From Mycosarcoma maydis (taxonomy: Eukaryota; Basidiomycota; Ustilaginomycetes; Ustilaginales), in NCBI RefSeq assembly GCF_000328475.2, contig NC_026480.1, positions 1,426,001-1,490,000 on the forward strand: a DNA stretch of 64,000 nt, given 5' to 3'. Of this stretch, positions 11,389 through 22,587 are shown piece after piece. The translations under genes were made by a program, and so were the position numbers. Position 1 is the first letter of the stretch; every line of letters begins with the position of its first letter. The notes below the pieces were generated by a model. The model was not told where the DNA came from. It ran no database searches and was given only the letters and a program-made list of their open reading frames with translations.

Positions 11389-13041
11389 TCATGCCTGCAC
11401 CTTGTACACGCAAGCACCACCAGCAGGCTGCGTATCGAAACAAGCGTCCTGTAGCTCTTGCTCGGATAACCCAGGGAACCGCTTCTTGTAGTATTGCGTC
11501 CGCATCGCCGAGATGAACACCTCGACTTTGGGCTTAGGGACCAAATGAACCGTGCAGCCACCCCAACCAGCCCCCGTCAGCCTGCTTCCCAAACTGCCGT
11601 TGCGTTTGGCGATGTCAATCACCTGGTTCAGCTCGTCACAGCTGCAATTGTATAGCTCGCGAAGCGAAGTTTGCGAACCATCCATCAGAGCTCCCAACTG
11701 CTTGTATACGATTTTACCGTCATCCTCCGAGGATGCAGGGTTTTGCTTGCACAGCGCTTGGAACTGCAACACGCGCAACGCCTCCGTAAAGACGTGCTTG
11801 GACCGCTTGTACAGTTCAAACCTCTCGGCTCGAATCGGAAAAGAGCTCAAAAACTCCTTGTCAAACTCTTCGCCAGTGTATCCGGTCAGCTCTTCCACTT
11901 TTTCTCTTCCGAGTCCCGCTCTAAGCGCAGAGCTGGTGTAAAGCGCTTCAACTTTTTCCTCCAACACACGAATCCTGGCTGCTTCCTCGCCCGATTTCTC
12001 CAACGTCTCCTGAACCGCCGTACTGTTCTCCATTTCGATCTGGAGCTGCGAATCTCGACCGTTCTCACTGAAAAAGCTCTCCAACACCCCCCTCAAATCT
12101 CTGCATCCCGCGCCTTTGGCACTCTCCAGTCCCAGACTCTTAGCCAACGCCCTCGCCGCCATGCGCGTCTCAACCACGCGTAGATTGTAGTTGACCGGGC
12201 CCGTAACCTTCTTGTCGCTAACCACGAGCGTGTTTACGATGACAAATGTGTGGTCCGGTGTGCTCTGCGGTAACTTTGTCGGTCGCACTCGCAGCTCTGG
12301 GTAGAAAGAGATATAGAGCGCGTGGTTCGGGATGCTGAAAATGGAAGCGGATTGATCCATTCCACCCGAATTGACGCCAACCAGGCGTTCGGACTGGATC
12401 GCGACTTCAGCCATCTCTTTTCTATCGATCAAAAGTCTTGCTGCGAAAGCTTCGAGTACAACGATGCTGCTGCATGTCGTCATAGCGGCGGACGAGCTGA
12501 GCGATGACTCTGGTGGAATCGTTCCATCCACCAGAACTTGAATCTTGACGGGTCGATTCGAATTGGACGCGCCAAGCACCCAAGAAGGCAGGTGAGAGTG
12601 CAATCCTTTCAGAGCAACCTTGAAGTAGTTGGCCCATCGTTCGTCGCCCGAATTGAGCAATTCTACCTTGTCGACCGAATCGTAGCGAAACGAGAAGCAG
12701 GTTTCCGCAAACCGAGCCGTCGTGTTCTTAAGCACCACTTCCACCGTCTCTGAGGCTGGAGCCGAGACGGAGGAAAGCGTCACCTTGGTGGCCATCAGAA
12801 TGTCCTTTTCGATAGCAGCCGGGAAAACCGAGAAGCCGACATAATCGATATGTTCACCGATCAGGTTCACTCGGCCTGGCGCGCGCGCGATGAAGTCAGC
12901 TTTCGCACCGGAGAACGCTTGCGCGAATTTCAGAGCGAGATCGTTCCACCGTCTGCCGTTTTTCAACACTCCGGCATGCGAGTAGATCGAATCTAGCGAG
13001 TGAACCAGCGGGACAGGATCGCTCCCTTGGGTCGAAGCCAT
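11389..13041 (-). CDS. GAL1: galactokinase
   Basis: A single-exon gene of 550 residues. The product phosphorylates galactose to galactose-1-phosphate with ATP, the first committed step of the Leloir pathway, in the cytosol. All GHMP-kinase hallmarks are visible: the galactokinase signature PGRVNLIGEHIDY at residues 55-67, the ATP-binding PPESSLSSSAAMT at about 176-188, the catalytic-base motif GGMDQS (Asp229), and motif 3 SRLTGAGWGGC near residues 484-496. The length fits fungal GAL1/GAL3 (about 520-530). The IDYxxFSVxPxAI context places it with fungal galactokinases, which also resemble animal GALK2 (N-acetylgalactosamine kinase), so some activity on GalNAc cannot be excluded. No other Leloir gene lies in this window. 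The upstream neighbour on the same strand is a Zn2Cys6 regulator, but nothing in the sequence links it to galactose. Confidence 0.95.
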   Translation of the reverse strand: MASTQGSDPVPLVHSLDSIYSHAGVLKNGRRWNDLALKFAQAFSGAKADFIARAPGRVNLIGEHIDYVGFSVFPAAIEKDILMATKVTLSSVSAPASETVEVVLKNTTARFAETCFSFRYDSVDKVELLNSGDERWANYFKVALKGLHSHLPSWVLGASNSNRPVKIQVLVDGTIPPESSLSSSAAMTTCSSIVVLEAFAARLLIDRKEMAEVAIQSERLVGVNSGGMDQSASIFSIPNHALYISFYPELRVRPTKLPQSTPDHTFVIVNTLVVSDKKVTGPVNYNLRVVETRMAARALAKSLGLESAKGAGCRDLRGVLESFFSENGRDSQLQIEMENSTAVQETLEKSGEEAARIRVLEEKVEALYTSSALRAGLGREKVEELTGYTGEEFDKEFLSSFPIRAERFELYKRSKHVFTEALRVLQFQALCKQNPASSEDDGKIVYKQLGALMDGSQTSLRELYNCSCDELNQVIDIAKRNGSLGSRLTGAGWGGCTVHLVPKPKVEVFISAMRTQYYKKRFPGLSEQELQDACFDTQPAGGACVYKVQA

Positions 13042-13625
13042 ATTGGCGAACTATCGAAAACAAGAAGAGCAAGGGTCAACGGAAGGCAAGGGAAGGAAAC
13101 GGAAGGAAAGCAAGCGATGGTCGAGAGATAAAGTGCAACCAGTAAGAAAGCAAAGAAGCCGAAACTTATAAGACAATTCATGATGTCGACGATAGACGAC
13201 CAAGACCGACAAACAGGCCACGATTCACGACTCACGACTCACGACTCGTGACTCGTGACTCTCACCCCACAAATCTTGAAAGACGTTGCATGGTCAATCT
13301 TGAATCGTGAATTGCTCGATTCTGAAATACGTTAATAGGTGATTCGTTCTGAAATGACAAGATTTCCACAAAGTGTCCCGTGCACGCCCTCACACTCACG
13401 ACTCTTTGCTTACCCAGCCTGGACTTCGCCGGTCGCTTTTTACGGAATCCGACGAACCCCGATTGCATCGGTTGTCGCCTCCTTTCTACAGAACAAGTAG
13501 CTCGACGCCTTGCTTCACATCATTCTGTACTCAGGCACACATACGTACATACACAAGTCGTGAGTCCATATCCGCATTTACGTGTACGTGTGACTGCAAA
13601 AGAATTCGATTCCGACGTCCGGTCA
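13042..13625. other. promoter of galactokinase and 3' flank of the upstream regulator
   Basis: Purine-rich sequence (GGAAGG repeats) directly upstream of the GAL1 start, then the hexamer array at 13218-13258. No further gene is seen. Confidence 0.55.
13218..13258. repeat. TCACGA/TCGTGA hexamer array with C spacer, mirrored
   Basis: Units start at 13218 (CCACGA), 13225, 13232, 13239 (TCACGA), then 13246 and 13253 (TCGTGA). Spacing is 7 bp throughout and the spacer base is C in most positions. The strand switches between 13244 and 13246 in register. Confidence 0.92.
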
Positions 13626-16600
13626 TTAGCCGAACAAGCTCTCCATGCCCGTCTCCAAAGTCCCATCGCCTGTCCATCCGGACCCGATAGTCTGCAGAAT
13701 GCCCTCCCAATCAAACATAGCTTGGCCTTCGATCGACGGTGCCGCGAGCCCCGCTCCCAGCTGACTGGGTGAAGCGGCCATGAAGTGGTTGTTCGGGTGG
13801 CTGCCGCTGAGGCTGTGGTGGTGATGACGCATCGGCGAAGACACTCCGACGCTCGGAGCGATTCCGGTAGTCGCGCTGGCAATTGGAGGGGTAGCAGCTC
13901 CCAGTTTACCGTTACCTGAGGTGACGGGTGTGTGAGCAGTACTATTACCTGTAGAATTGCCTTTTGTTGTGTCGGGAGATTCCATTGCTGTCGGGGTGAG
14001 GAGCCAACCATACGGATCGATGGGATTGGCCGCAGAACCGCCATTCGGAGCTGCAGCGCCTGACATAGCCGCCATATTGGCAAATGCACTGCCGTCAAAC
14101 TGACCCATACTTGTACCCAGAGAAGTCGGAGATCCAGTCGCAAGGTGATGAGATGGAGCCTGATTGTGCATCGCCGCCGTTGTTGTTGAAGAGGATCCGG
14201 CGCCTGCACCTCCTCCAGCAACACCTACCTGTTGCTGGTTGGACATGGTTGGTGTACCTGGCAGACTCGCTGAAAGCAATCTCAGCGAATCCGCCGCCTG
14301 CTTTTCCTCCTTCACCCTCGCCGAAGCCGCCGCTTGACTCCTTCGGATCGGATCTTGCATGATCGTCGCCCTCATCGAGCCCTTGGCCGCTGCGAGCTCT
14401 CCTTTGCTCTTTCGCGCCAATTCTCGAGGTAAAAACGGCTCCAACCTCGAAACGAGCACCTCGATCACCATCTGTTCTCGTTCCGCAGAAGCATCTACAT
14501 TTCCCGCGTCGAAATTGCGTCGTAGTTGTGTGATAAAGTTCTGCAGGTATCCGATGCGTTCGTTGAGATCAACCGTGTCGATGCTCTCGCCTAGACTGAA
14601 GCCAATGAGTAGCGACATGCCCACTACGATGGCCGAATTGAATAGCGCATACGCACCACCAAACGATTGAGCTAGCTGTTCCTTGCTGAGAAGTCGCGCA
14701 TATTCCTTGCGCAGACGTAGGTCGTTGAGTGCCGTCTCAACGCAGACACGGCGACTCTCGGGAAACGGATGCTTGCCGTTGCTCGCCGGTCGCAACAGAT
14801 ACGGCCGGTGCAAAAGCGAGCGGTAGAAGCACACTTCGCCAAGAATGAGATATCGATAGAAGGGCAGCAGCGGATGATCCTGATCGAGACTCGTGTCCGT
14901 CTTGGAGTTGCCCGAGGTGGACCAGTTCGGTGCCAGGTACGGTGGAAGCGAATCGACAAATTCAGCAATCATGTCTTCTACCTCGAGCACTCGATAGTAT
15001 GCCCTCGATGTGCGACCAGATGGGCCTCGACCGGCGGAACGCTCTTCGAAGCAGTGCGTGATGGATTCCAAACACGCCGTGAATCGATTTCTCGCCAGCA
15101 AGTAGGTCTGGCAGGCAAACCCAAGTGGCTCCATATCTTCACGTGTCGGCATCTCGGTAGTGTAGAACGTAATCGTCAACGGACGGCCAAGAATAATGCT
15201 CCACTCACGATCATTGTGGATAACGTGTGACCAGAGGATCCTTCGCGCAGCCACTTGCTCCTTGGGTAAGCCGAAAGATTTTCCATCGCGATGCAGGCCC
15301 AAATCCAGTGCGTCTCTGATCCATGAGCCAATCTCGTGCCAACTCGCCCTGGTGACACGGATGACATCCAAATACCGAACCAGCACGCCGTGGGCCCAGC
15401 ACGAATCCAAACTTGCCAGTCCGAGCGTCTCGCATAGCACAAGCGCTTTCTTGGTTGCCCAGAAGAACGCGTGCGAAGTAGCAGAAGATAGCGGTTGTAC
15501 GATCGGTGGCACGGATCCAAGCGTCAAGATGGCCAAGACCAGTGCAACAAATGGAAGCGTCTCGGCATCCATGCGTACGTCCGAGGGGCTTGGCAAACCG
15601 GCGACGAATTGTCGGAATCGATCACGCAACGTAACCTCGTGAATGGGATGCCGAGCCCAGTTGTAGTGCGCAAAATAGGCATCAAAGTATCTCTCGCACT
15701 GGTCGCGCGAGGGCAATGTTGCTCGAATAGCCTGTACATCGGCCGACGGAATCGGAAACCCTCTGCGTGTCGGATTGGGATGAATGTAAGAAAGAAGTGC
15801 CTGAGGAGCTACGTCGCCCGAGCCAGCTTTGCTATTTGATGGTGGCAGGCCATTCTTGAGTTGCAAAGGCACCGCTTCGAGCGCTGAGGTGCCCAGAAAT
15901 CCGTCATTATCATCCAAATGTCCATCGGCATGTCGATCCGGTTCGATCTCGTCAGGAACGTAGCTGGATCTCCTCGATACATGATGGTCAGCATCGTTGT
16001 CAGCAAGCGAATCTGAACCTCCTTCGCCCAGACGGAGCCGCACTGCCTTTTCAGCAAGTGCCAGTCTTTGTTCGAGATACGATGCGTCATTGAGCGCCAA
16101 GATGCGCTCGAGCCGAGCGATTCTGGATGTGGTTCGTGCCAATTCGTCCATCTTTCGGTCATCCCAACCTGCGTCATGGTCATCGGTGTTGAGCCTTTGC
16201 CTCTTTGCTACTGGCGTGTACGAGGCGCTTGTAGTGGCGGTGTGAATATCCGAAGTAGAACGAGAAAGGCTGTTTCGGTGCGGAATGGTACCGCTGTCGG
16301 AGGGTGTAGGTGAACCGGCGTTGGCTCGTGCAGACGGGGGTGGAACACATCGTTCCGGAAGTCGACGCTTGATGCAATTGGTGCAGGGGAACCGCCTATC
16401 GCACTTTTGCTTTCGTCGGACTGGATATCGAAGATGAGGTAAGCAACACGGGTGGCAGTTTGAGTGTGGTCAGCTTTAGCAAAGCAGAGGACGCGGAGCG
16501 CCACTTCAGACAGCAACGACGATCGCAAACACTCACAGCACTCTACACAGCTATACTGCTCGCGCGGTCTCTTTGCCGTCGCTCTTCTTTCATTCTTGCT

Positions 16601-16819
16601 TTGTTCCTTGGCTGTATTGGTCCGGGATGAGGATGCCGCCCAAGTGGAAGAGGATGGGTCATGGTCTACTGGCCTGTCGGCTTTGATGGGCGAATTGTCC
16701 GAAGCCTCGATTTGGTATCGCGGTGAAGAGACACCAGCCGTGCGTGCATCCGCAGTAGCAGTAGTATAGTAGGATAACCGTGAGGGCGAGCTGATGTGAC
16801 CTCGATCGCTGGAAGTCAT
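13626..16819 (-). CDS. Zn2Cys6 transcription factor with fungal_trans domain (two exons)
   Basis: Exon 1 is 16819-16537 and exon 2 is 16420-13626; the 116-nt intron (GTGAGT...ATATCCAG on the minus strand) interrupts the zinc cluster. Joined, the cluster reads CVECFRRKQKC then DRRFPC-TNC and a final Cys eight residues later: Cys91, 94, 101, 107, 110 and 119 of 1025 residues. Phenylalanine 95 is encoded across the junction. A short coiled-coil-like segment (ARTTSRIARLERIL) follows, then a fungal_trans middle homology region (RDQCERYFDAYFAHYNWARHPIHE... to REWSIILGRPLTI), then a Gly/Ser/Asn/His-rich C-terminus. It is a nuclear regulator with unknown targets. In-frame ATGs also exist at 16891 and 16954; 16819 is my choice and is uncertain. 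The 841-residue frame starting at 16151 alone would lack the zinc cluster. Confidence 0.87.
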
Positions 16820-17398
16820 TCGAGGCGATGATGTTGGTTCTGTGTGCCTGCTGCAAGCTGTGTCGTACAAATGGCGTATGGTGTCTGGCATTCCGCAGCA
16901 GTGAGAGAGAGAGATGTGACAAGGAAGAGCAGTGTTCCATCCGGTATTCCGCAACGTGCAAAGTGTGACTACTGGAGCTGAATCAGGCAGTAAAGATGGT
17001 GGTGACGGCGAGGACGAGCAAGAGCAGGTGAAATGCGGGGAGTGAAGATATGGATAGCACTTCAGGAAACTTCAACCCGAAACACAGAAGCCGTTAAGAC
17101 GCAAACACGAAAGCCAGTTTGAGTTAGGATTTTTCATTTTACACAGAGCAGCAACCAGTAAGGCCAAAATGCAGGCAATCAAACCGGAACAGTCACGAGT
17201 TGTGAGTCGTGAGTGCCAAAGCGGGTCAGCTGATAACAAATTTCTCACCTCTTTTTCCACCTCTTTTCTCACGATTTATTTTGTTCGGTGATTCAGCCAT
17301 TGACGAAGCTAGCACGTGGCTGAGCCTGCTTCGGTTCGCAAGTGTGGTGATGTATAGGAAAAGTAGGCTATCGTAACGGAACAGCAAGGGAGACATTT
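16820..17398. other. intergenic region, promoter of the two-exon regulator
   Basis: No gene is seen between the regulator start and the MFS transporter stop at 17399. An imperfect repeat copy (CGAGTTGTGAGTCGTGAGT) lies near 17195-17213. Confidence 0.5.
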
Positions 17399-19210
17399 CT
17401 ATGCGCGAGTCTCTTCCTGTCGCTCTGGCAACGCTTCGTTGTCGCGACGGGTAGAGACGGTAGCAGGCAGCTTGTCCGACAACTCATATTCTTCTACTGG
17501 CCAACATACCGCCAAATAGAGCAGGTTGAGCAGCGTCACGAGCAGAAAGACCCGCTTGATCGCAACCATGTATGACAGCTGAGCCGCATGTCTCAACGGC
17601 TCCGGATGCAATGTGGGTACCAACGAGGTATCGTGCCTCAACGCCGAAATGAGTTGTTTCACGCCAGCAGCGCCTTGCTCTGGATGTGGCAGCAGGTCCG
17701 GGGTGATGTTACGGCATAGCTGCGATTGGAGCAACATCTGAAACAGTGCTGTCGAAAGCGAGACACCTACAACCTGTCCCAAGCTTCGAAACAGATACAC
17801 CGTACCCGTCGCGACCGCCGCCTTGTCCTTGGAGACCGAGGCGATGAGACCGATGAGCATAAAGGTGAAAATCGCACTCGTGCCAAATGCTTGTGGACAG
17901 AAAGTGAGGTATTCCGACCACGCCGATGTCGATTCGTTCCAAAGGGCACCATAGCCGGTAGCTGCAATGTTGAGCAGACAGCAGACAATGTTGGCTTGCC
18001 AGTATTTACCCGTGCGCCTCATGTAGAGTCCCGCCCAAAGACTACCTGCAGCAGCTGAGAACGAGATAGGGATGAGGTGGAGGCCGGCTTGCGAAGCACT
18101 CTGCAGTCGGACCGATTGGAACCAGAGTGGAAAGTGAAAGATGGTGGCAAAGTGGGCGAAGCTTCCGAGGAAATACGAGGCACCGATAAGAGCTGGTGAT
18201 TTGCGCGTCAAAAGCGTCAGCGGCATGACTGGTTCGCGAACCACCCAACCTTCCAACAGCACAAACAGCATCGCTGTGACGAGGAAGCCCAACAGGAAGC
18301 CCCACACGAGAGGGTGCGAAAAGGGCAAAAGGGATCCAGAGAGGAAGCTCATGGCTAGCAACAAACAGCTCGAAGACGAGATCAAGCTGAGCGAGCCCAG
18401 GTAGTCGATGCGGCCCAGCTTCTTCTGCCAGCTCTGATCCGAAGCCGGCAGCGGAATGTTGACGAACGTGGCGATGCAAACAGCTCCTACCAACAAGAAG
18501 GGAACCTGAAAGCCAAAAGCGGTACGCCAACCAAAGGCGTCATTGATGAAACCGCCCAGAGGGCCCCCCAACGCTGAAGCAGAACCAAAGAGAATGTTGG
18601 TGATTCCCTGCCACAATCCTCGCTGACGGAGCGGAACCAAATCGGTCATGCAAATCGATGACGTTGTGAGCAGACCGCCACCTCCAATGCCTGCGACGAA
18701 GCGAGCGATCAAAAGCGAATTCATGGTCTTGGCTGTAGCACAAAGACATGTGCCGAGCGTGAAAAAACTGAGTGCTACTAGTAGCGCACCCTTGCGCCCG
18801 ATGATGTCGGAAAGACGGCCATAGATTGAAGAGAATGCACAGACCGAGAGGAGATAAGAAGTGCTGAGCCAGCCCGACTTTTCCGATGCCCTGAACGAGG
18901 ATGAGATGGATGCGATCAGTGTCACCACGATGGTGCCATCTAGGGCAGCCATGAAGAGCACCACCCACAAACTAACGATGATGACGGCAAACTTGAATCC
19001 TTGTGGATAGTTTTGTTTGGAGCTAGCTCCATCGTAATTACCGCAGTCAGAACTGCTTGGCGTCGTCGATGACAATCCATCCTGGGTCATGTGGGCGGGT
19101 GCGGTACCATAGGAGGGTCGTGATGGTGATCCATCGGGTTTGGCATTGGTCTCGCCATTGTGAATATGTGATGCCTTCAGAGGCGTCGTCTCGGACGCTC
19201 CGTCCGCCAT
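17399..19210 (-). CDS. MFS transporter, DHA2/vacuolar basic amino acid type
   Basis: A single exon of 603 residues. The major-facilitator fold has about 14 hydrophobic segments, as in the DHA2 group. Motif A-like GRLSDIIGRKG follows the second segment and the family motif C-like stretch SALGGPLGGFINDAFGWR is clear. The segment FMAALDGTIVVT marks TM1, the antiporter pattern LDxTIV. The run GLWQGITNILFGSASALGGPLGG is closest to vacuolar basic amino acid (VBA/Fnx1) transporters as I know them; a drug:proton antiporter role is the alternative. An ~80-residue polar N-terminal tail precedes TM1. It is divergent from the ferroportin-like gene with 488 bp between the two starts. Confidence 0.88.
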   Translation of the reverse strand: MADGASETTPLKASHIHNGETNAKPDGSPSRPSYGTAPAHMTQDGLSSTTPSSSDCGNYDGASSKQNYPQGFKFAVIIVSLWVVLFMAALDGTIVVTLIASISSSFRASEKSGWLSTSYLLSVCAFSSIYGRLSDIIGRKGALLVALSFFTLGTCLCATAKTMNSLLIARFVAGIGGGGLLTTSSICMTDLVPLRQRGLWQGITNILFGSASALGGPLGGFINDAFGWRTAFGFQVPFLLVGAVCIATFVNIPLPASDQSWQKKLGRIDYLGSLSLISSSSCLLLAMSFLSGSLLPFSHPLVWGFLLGFLVTAMLFVLLEGWVVREPVMPLTLLTRKSPALIGASYFLGSFAHFATIFHFPLWFQSVRLQSASQAGLHLIPISFSAAAGSLWAGLYMRRTGKYWQANIVCCLLNIAATGYGALWNESTSAWSEYLTFCPQAFGTSAIFTFMLIGLIASVSKDKAAVATGTVYLFRSLGQVVGVSLSTALFQMLLQSQLCRNITPDLLPHPEQGAAGVKQLISALRHDTSLVPTLHPEPLRHAAQLSYMVAIKRVFLLVTLLNLLYLAVCWPVEEYELSDKLPATVSTRRDNEALPERQEETRA

Positions 19211-19412
19211 CGTCGCTGATAGCCTCTAAAATTGTAAGATCGTGGTGCAAAAGGAGGAGTAATCTATGCAGCCGATTTAGGTTGGAAAGAAGAGGCCCAA
19301 TAGTTCAGAGTCCACGTATCCTGCATGGAAGCATGTCGATGGAGCAGAGCAAAGCGTCCGTAGTTGGTCGGAACCATGCTGTCCGATGCAACATCAGCGT
19401 GGGCGATGTCAT

Positions 19413-19432
19413 TCGTGAATCGTCATTCGTGA
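19413..19432. repeat. TCGTGA hexamer array, three units
   Basis: Units at 19413 (TCGTGA), 19420 (TCGTCA) and 19427 (TCGTGA), 7 bp apart, with A then T as spacer. Confidence 0.8.
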
Positions 19433-19539
19433 TTGACCCACGACCATCACGCGTAGACCACGAGTGACGGTGGACCAAGTTTTCTTGGTGTTAAAGTAAA
19501 ATCAGAATTCGAATCGTGAAATCGTAAAAAATCATGAAA

Positions 19540-19573
19540 TCGTGAATCGTGAATCGTGAATCGTGAATTGTGA
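19540..19573. repeat. TCGTGA hexamer array, five units
   Basis: Units start at 19540, 19547, 19554, 19561 and 19568 (TTGTGA), always with A as spacer. Looser copies (TCGTGA 19514, TCATGA 19532) lie just upstream. Confidence 0.93.
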
Positions 19574-19698
19574 ATTGGACCCTGCAGCGTCGTACAGACA
19601 ACGTGGCTCCTCACAGCGTCAGGGTTCAGGTTTTGTTGCATGATTCACTTCGACATCCATCCTCTCGATGCCAGTCAGCAAGTGGCGATAAGGATGCG

Positions 19699-21492
19699 AT
19701 GAGTACAGCAACAACAACGCTTGCTTTTGAGCAGCGTAAGGCTGAACGCATCTCTACGGATTTTGGAGACGTTGCATTGCAGCCCCTACCTCGGTTCGAA
19801 CGCTCGCCAATTCGCGTCACGGAGACCCACCAACATGGTCGGGCAAGCAGCGAGATGCAGGAGCCAGAGGTCCTCGGTGCTGAGCAGGATCGAGATGAAT
19901 CTTTCGGCGCAACACCCGCATCAGGTCCGAGCGATCTCGACGCCAGAGGAACGCTGCTGCTTGCTGTTCAGCATGCGACGTTATCATGGGGTTACCGCTC
20001 CGCCGAATTCGCGTATCCGCTCATGATGGTGCAGCTGTTCACCAATACGTTGCTTCCCGCCTCGATCTACGGCTTTGTCACCACAGCAGGCGCCATCCTA
20101 TTCTCCAACAATGTCGGACGCCTCATCGACACCTATGCTCACCTCAAGCTTCGTACTCTCCGAGCCATGATCTTGTCGCAGAAACTACTCGTGGGTGCTT
20201 CATACGGTCTCTTTCTCATACTTTTTTCTTCTACCTCGCTACGAATGGAGGCGGAGAACGGAGGCAAAGGTCCACAAGATGCTAGAGCCAACGCAAGACC
20301 GTGGGTCTTCTTTGCAGCCATCACACTTCTTGGTATCGGTGTAATGCTGTCCAACGTCGGTGTCAGCGTGGGCGTCGAGAGGGAGTGGGTCACCATCATC
20401 AGCGATGGCTCTTCGGCAAGGCTGACACGACTCAATGCAATTATGCGCAGGATCGATCTGATCTCCAAGCTCGTCAGTCCACTTTTCGTTTCGGCGCTCA
20501 CCTCGACCATGGGCTATACGCTGGCTGCCGTAGTGTTGTTCTCGGTCAATGCCGTCACTGGCATCTTTGAGCTCATCTTTGTCGGCACGGTCTATCGAAG
20601 GTTTCCTTCATTAGCCAATGACGAAAAGGTAGCGATCGCAAGAAGACAGACAGCGGCAGAAGCAAGCACAGATTCATCTGCTTGTAGGGAACCATCTTTG
20701 AGCGCACAAGGGACAAAAGCACGTCTTGCAAAGTTGACCTCCCTGTTAGTCGCTTCAGTGGTCGAAGACGTTAAGCAGCAGTACCACGACTGGAAGCTTT
20801 TTGTGCGGCTGCCGATCTTCCTGACGTCGCTGTGCATTTCGCTGCTCTACATGTCGGTGCTCTCGTTCGATCCAACCTTCATCGCCTATCTCAAATCCGA
20901 GACTCTGTACAGCGATGCTTTCATTGCTGGCATGCGAGCGGTGGGCGTCGTCACAGGTCTCATGGGGACGTTTGCGATGCCCCTTTTGGAGAAGAGGATC
21001 GGCCTGGTTCGCACCGGCTCTTATTCGCTGTTCGCTGAACTGATCCCGCTAGTGCCGGCAGTGGTATCGCTCTGGATCACCGGCTCTCCCAGCGATCGAT
21101 TTGGACTTTCGGACAAACGACGTTCCAATTGGAATACGGGCTTGCTGTTTTCCGGCTTGGCACTGTCCCGAATCGGGCTTTGGGCTTTCGATCTCACCCA
21201 ACTTGCCATGATTCAGACCGCACTGTCACCCGAGCAGCTCGGCCCAGATGCGGGTCGCAAGAACGCACTTATGGCACTCCAATTCTCGCTGCAAAACGTC
21301 TTTGACCTGGGCCATTACGGACTCACGCTCGGATGGAATAAGCCGCAAGAGTTCAAGTACGCCGCCACAGTCTCTTTAGTCGCTGTGGGAGCAGCGACGA
21401 CGCTCTATCTCGTATTCTATGCCCGTCGCGTTCGAGGACATATCGTCCATCTCGAAGGTCTGCAGCGTTTGCTCAGCCGCAAGGAACGTTGA
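19699..21492 (+). CDS. ferroportin-family (SLC40-like) membrane transporter
   Basis: A single exon of 597 residues from the first in-frame ATG (19699); the frame is open a little further upstream but only from a non-ATG codon. After ~100 polar residues the protein has about ten hydrophobic segments. The region WGYRSAEFAYPLMMVQLF, followed by SIYGFVTTAGAILFSNNVGRLID and then LR..AMILSQKLL, matches the beginning of the ferroportin (FPN1/IREG1) family, where the N-terminal helices carry an acidic or polar iron-site residue. The C-terminal half (LALSRIGLWAFDLTQLAMIQ...NVFDLGHYGLTL) is also typical of that family. Animal ferroportin exports Fe2+ across the plasma membrane; in fungi the location may be plasma membrane or vacuole, and the metal is an inference. 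Confidence 0.85.
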   Translation: MSTATTTLAFEQRKAERISTDFGDVALQPLPRFERSPIRVTETHQHGRASSEMQEPEVLGAEQDRDESFGATPASGPSDLDARGTLLLAVQHATLSWGYRSAEFAYPLMMVQLFTNTLLPASIYGFVTTAGAILFSNNVGRLIDTYAHLKLRTLRAMILSQKLLVGASYGLFLILFSSTSLRMEAENGGKGPQDARANARPWVFFAAITLLGIGVMLSNVGVSVGVEREWVTIISDGSSARLTRLNAIMRRIDLISKLVSPLFVSALTSTMGYTLAAVVLFSVNAVTGIFELIFVGTVYRRFPSLANDEKVAIARRQTAAEASTDSSACREPSLSAQGTKARLAKLTSLLVASVVEDVKQQYHDWKLFVRLPIFLTSLCISLLYMSVLSFDPTFIAYLKSETLYSDAFIAGMRAVGVVTGLMGTFAMPLLEKRIGLVRTGSYSLFAELIPLVPAVVSLWITGSPSDRFGLSDKRRSNWNTGLLFSGLALSRIGLWAFDLTQLAMIQTALSPEQLGPDAGRKNALMALQFSLQNVFDLGHYGLTLGWNKPQEFKYAATVSLVAVGAATTLYLVFYARRVRGHIVHLEGLQRLLSRKER

Positions 21493-22587
21493 TCTGCGAA
21501 CCGTTGCATTTGATCACGGACATGTTCCACGGCTCATGCATCCACGATCAACGGTTTGTGATGTTAGACTCTGATAACTCGCTGCGCCTCTCACCTGACA
21601 GTCACAGAGTGTGACATTCACAATTTGTGATTCGTGATTCGTGATTGTGAAACGGACGCGTGATGTTGTCAGCAAATATCATGTAAGCTTGGCAGCGAGC
21701 AACGTGCAAACACGAGTGCGAAAGAAGAAAGCGATGTGCGGTTATCAAATTTCACGATTGTTGGGTTGAGCAATTAAAAAAAAGGCGAAGCACACGCGCG
21801 ACTCGCTTGATGAATCTCGCTATAAGTTTTTGCCACTCGTGAGTGGTTCGTGATTCGTGATTGCAGAGCGCAGAGTTGGAGAGGGAAGGGGTGAGGGATG
21901 AGTAAACCGGCTATCAAGCGGTTTCTTGTTGGACCGGCCCTGGCTGGTTAGGGTTTGGCTACACACGCTGGATCGACCGCGTCCGGCTTCCATTGGTTTT
22001 TCTTGGATTTTCCCGCTTGGTCTAGCTCGCTTGAAAATGTCGCGCTCTGTTTTGCACAGGCTTGTTTGCCAGTCTCTTACGACGTTGTCGTTGTCGCTGC
22101 CGCGTGTGCTTGCTTGCTTGCTTGCCGCGAAATAAGGGTCCTTTCTTTGGTGTTAATCTGTTGGTGAGATGTGGGGAAGAGATGCGCTTTCATACGTGTA
22201 CTCGCGGCTCTCTTTGTTTTGGGTCAGCTTTGCGGCGTGCAACCCCGCATTCTGAGTCTTACCGGCTGATCGTGAATGTCAGTTGGGTTGTGTTGCTCAT
22301 TCCGTCTACAGCTGCTCGCTTGGTTCCAAGGGTTGAAAGCGTAGGAAGACCATAGTGCTATGCGCTTCGCTGTGCTGGACTCGGTTCATATAGAAAGGAG
22401 CCTCTTGGACGGTCGGTGACTTATGTTTGACCCCCCTGCCGCCTCCATTCTCTGCTTTGTCTTTCCTCTTCAGAGTAGCTTGGACACTCGCCTCCTATAT
22501 ACGCACCCGGCGAGCTCAAATCCACTCGACCCTTGTTTCCCATCGTCACCAACGTCGTGAGCATCGACTACATAGACTTTAGCCGCC
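21493..22587. other. intergenic region, promoter of acyl-CoA oxidase
   Basis: A stretch of 1.1 kb with no gene. It contains two repeat tracts (21625-21650 and about 21848-21863), a short A-run near 21776, and pyrimidine-rich sequence before the oxidase start. Confidence 0.55.
21625..21650. repeat. TCGTGA hexamer array
   Basis: TTGTGA 21625, TCGTGA 21632, TCGTGA 21639 (7-bp steps), then TTGTGA at 21645, one base out of register. Confidence 0.82.

Larger units (their letters stand above)
19211..19698. promoter_or_regulatory. divergent promoter region (MFS transporter / ferroportin-like gene)
   Basis: This 488-bp stretch separates two divergent starts and so should drive both. It contains two hexamer arrays (19413-19432 and 19540-19573). 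No defined factor site can be named with confidence. Confidence 0.55.

Noticed and set aside
11389..13041. Galactokinase and the adjacent Zn2Cys6 regulator as a GAL regulon
   Set aside because: No GAL7/GAL10 in the window and no shared site seen; adjacency alone is not evidence.
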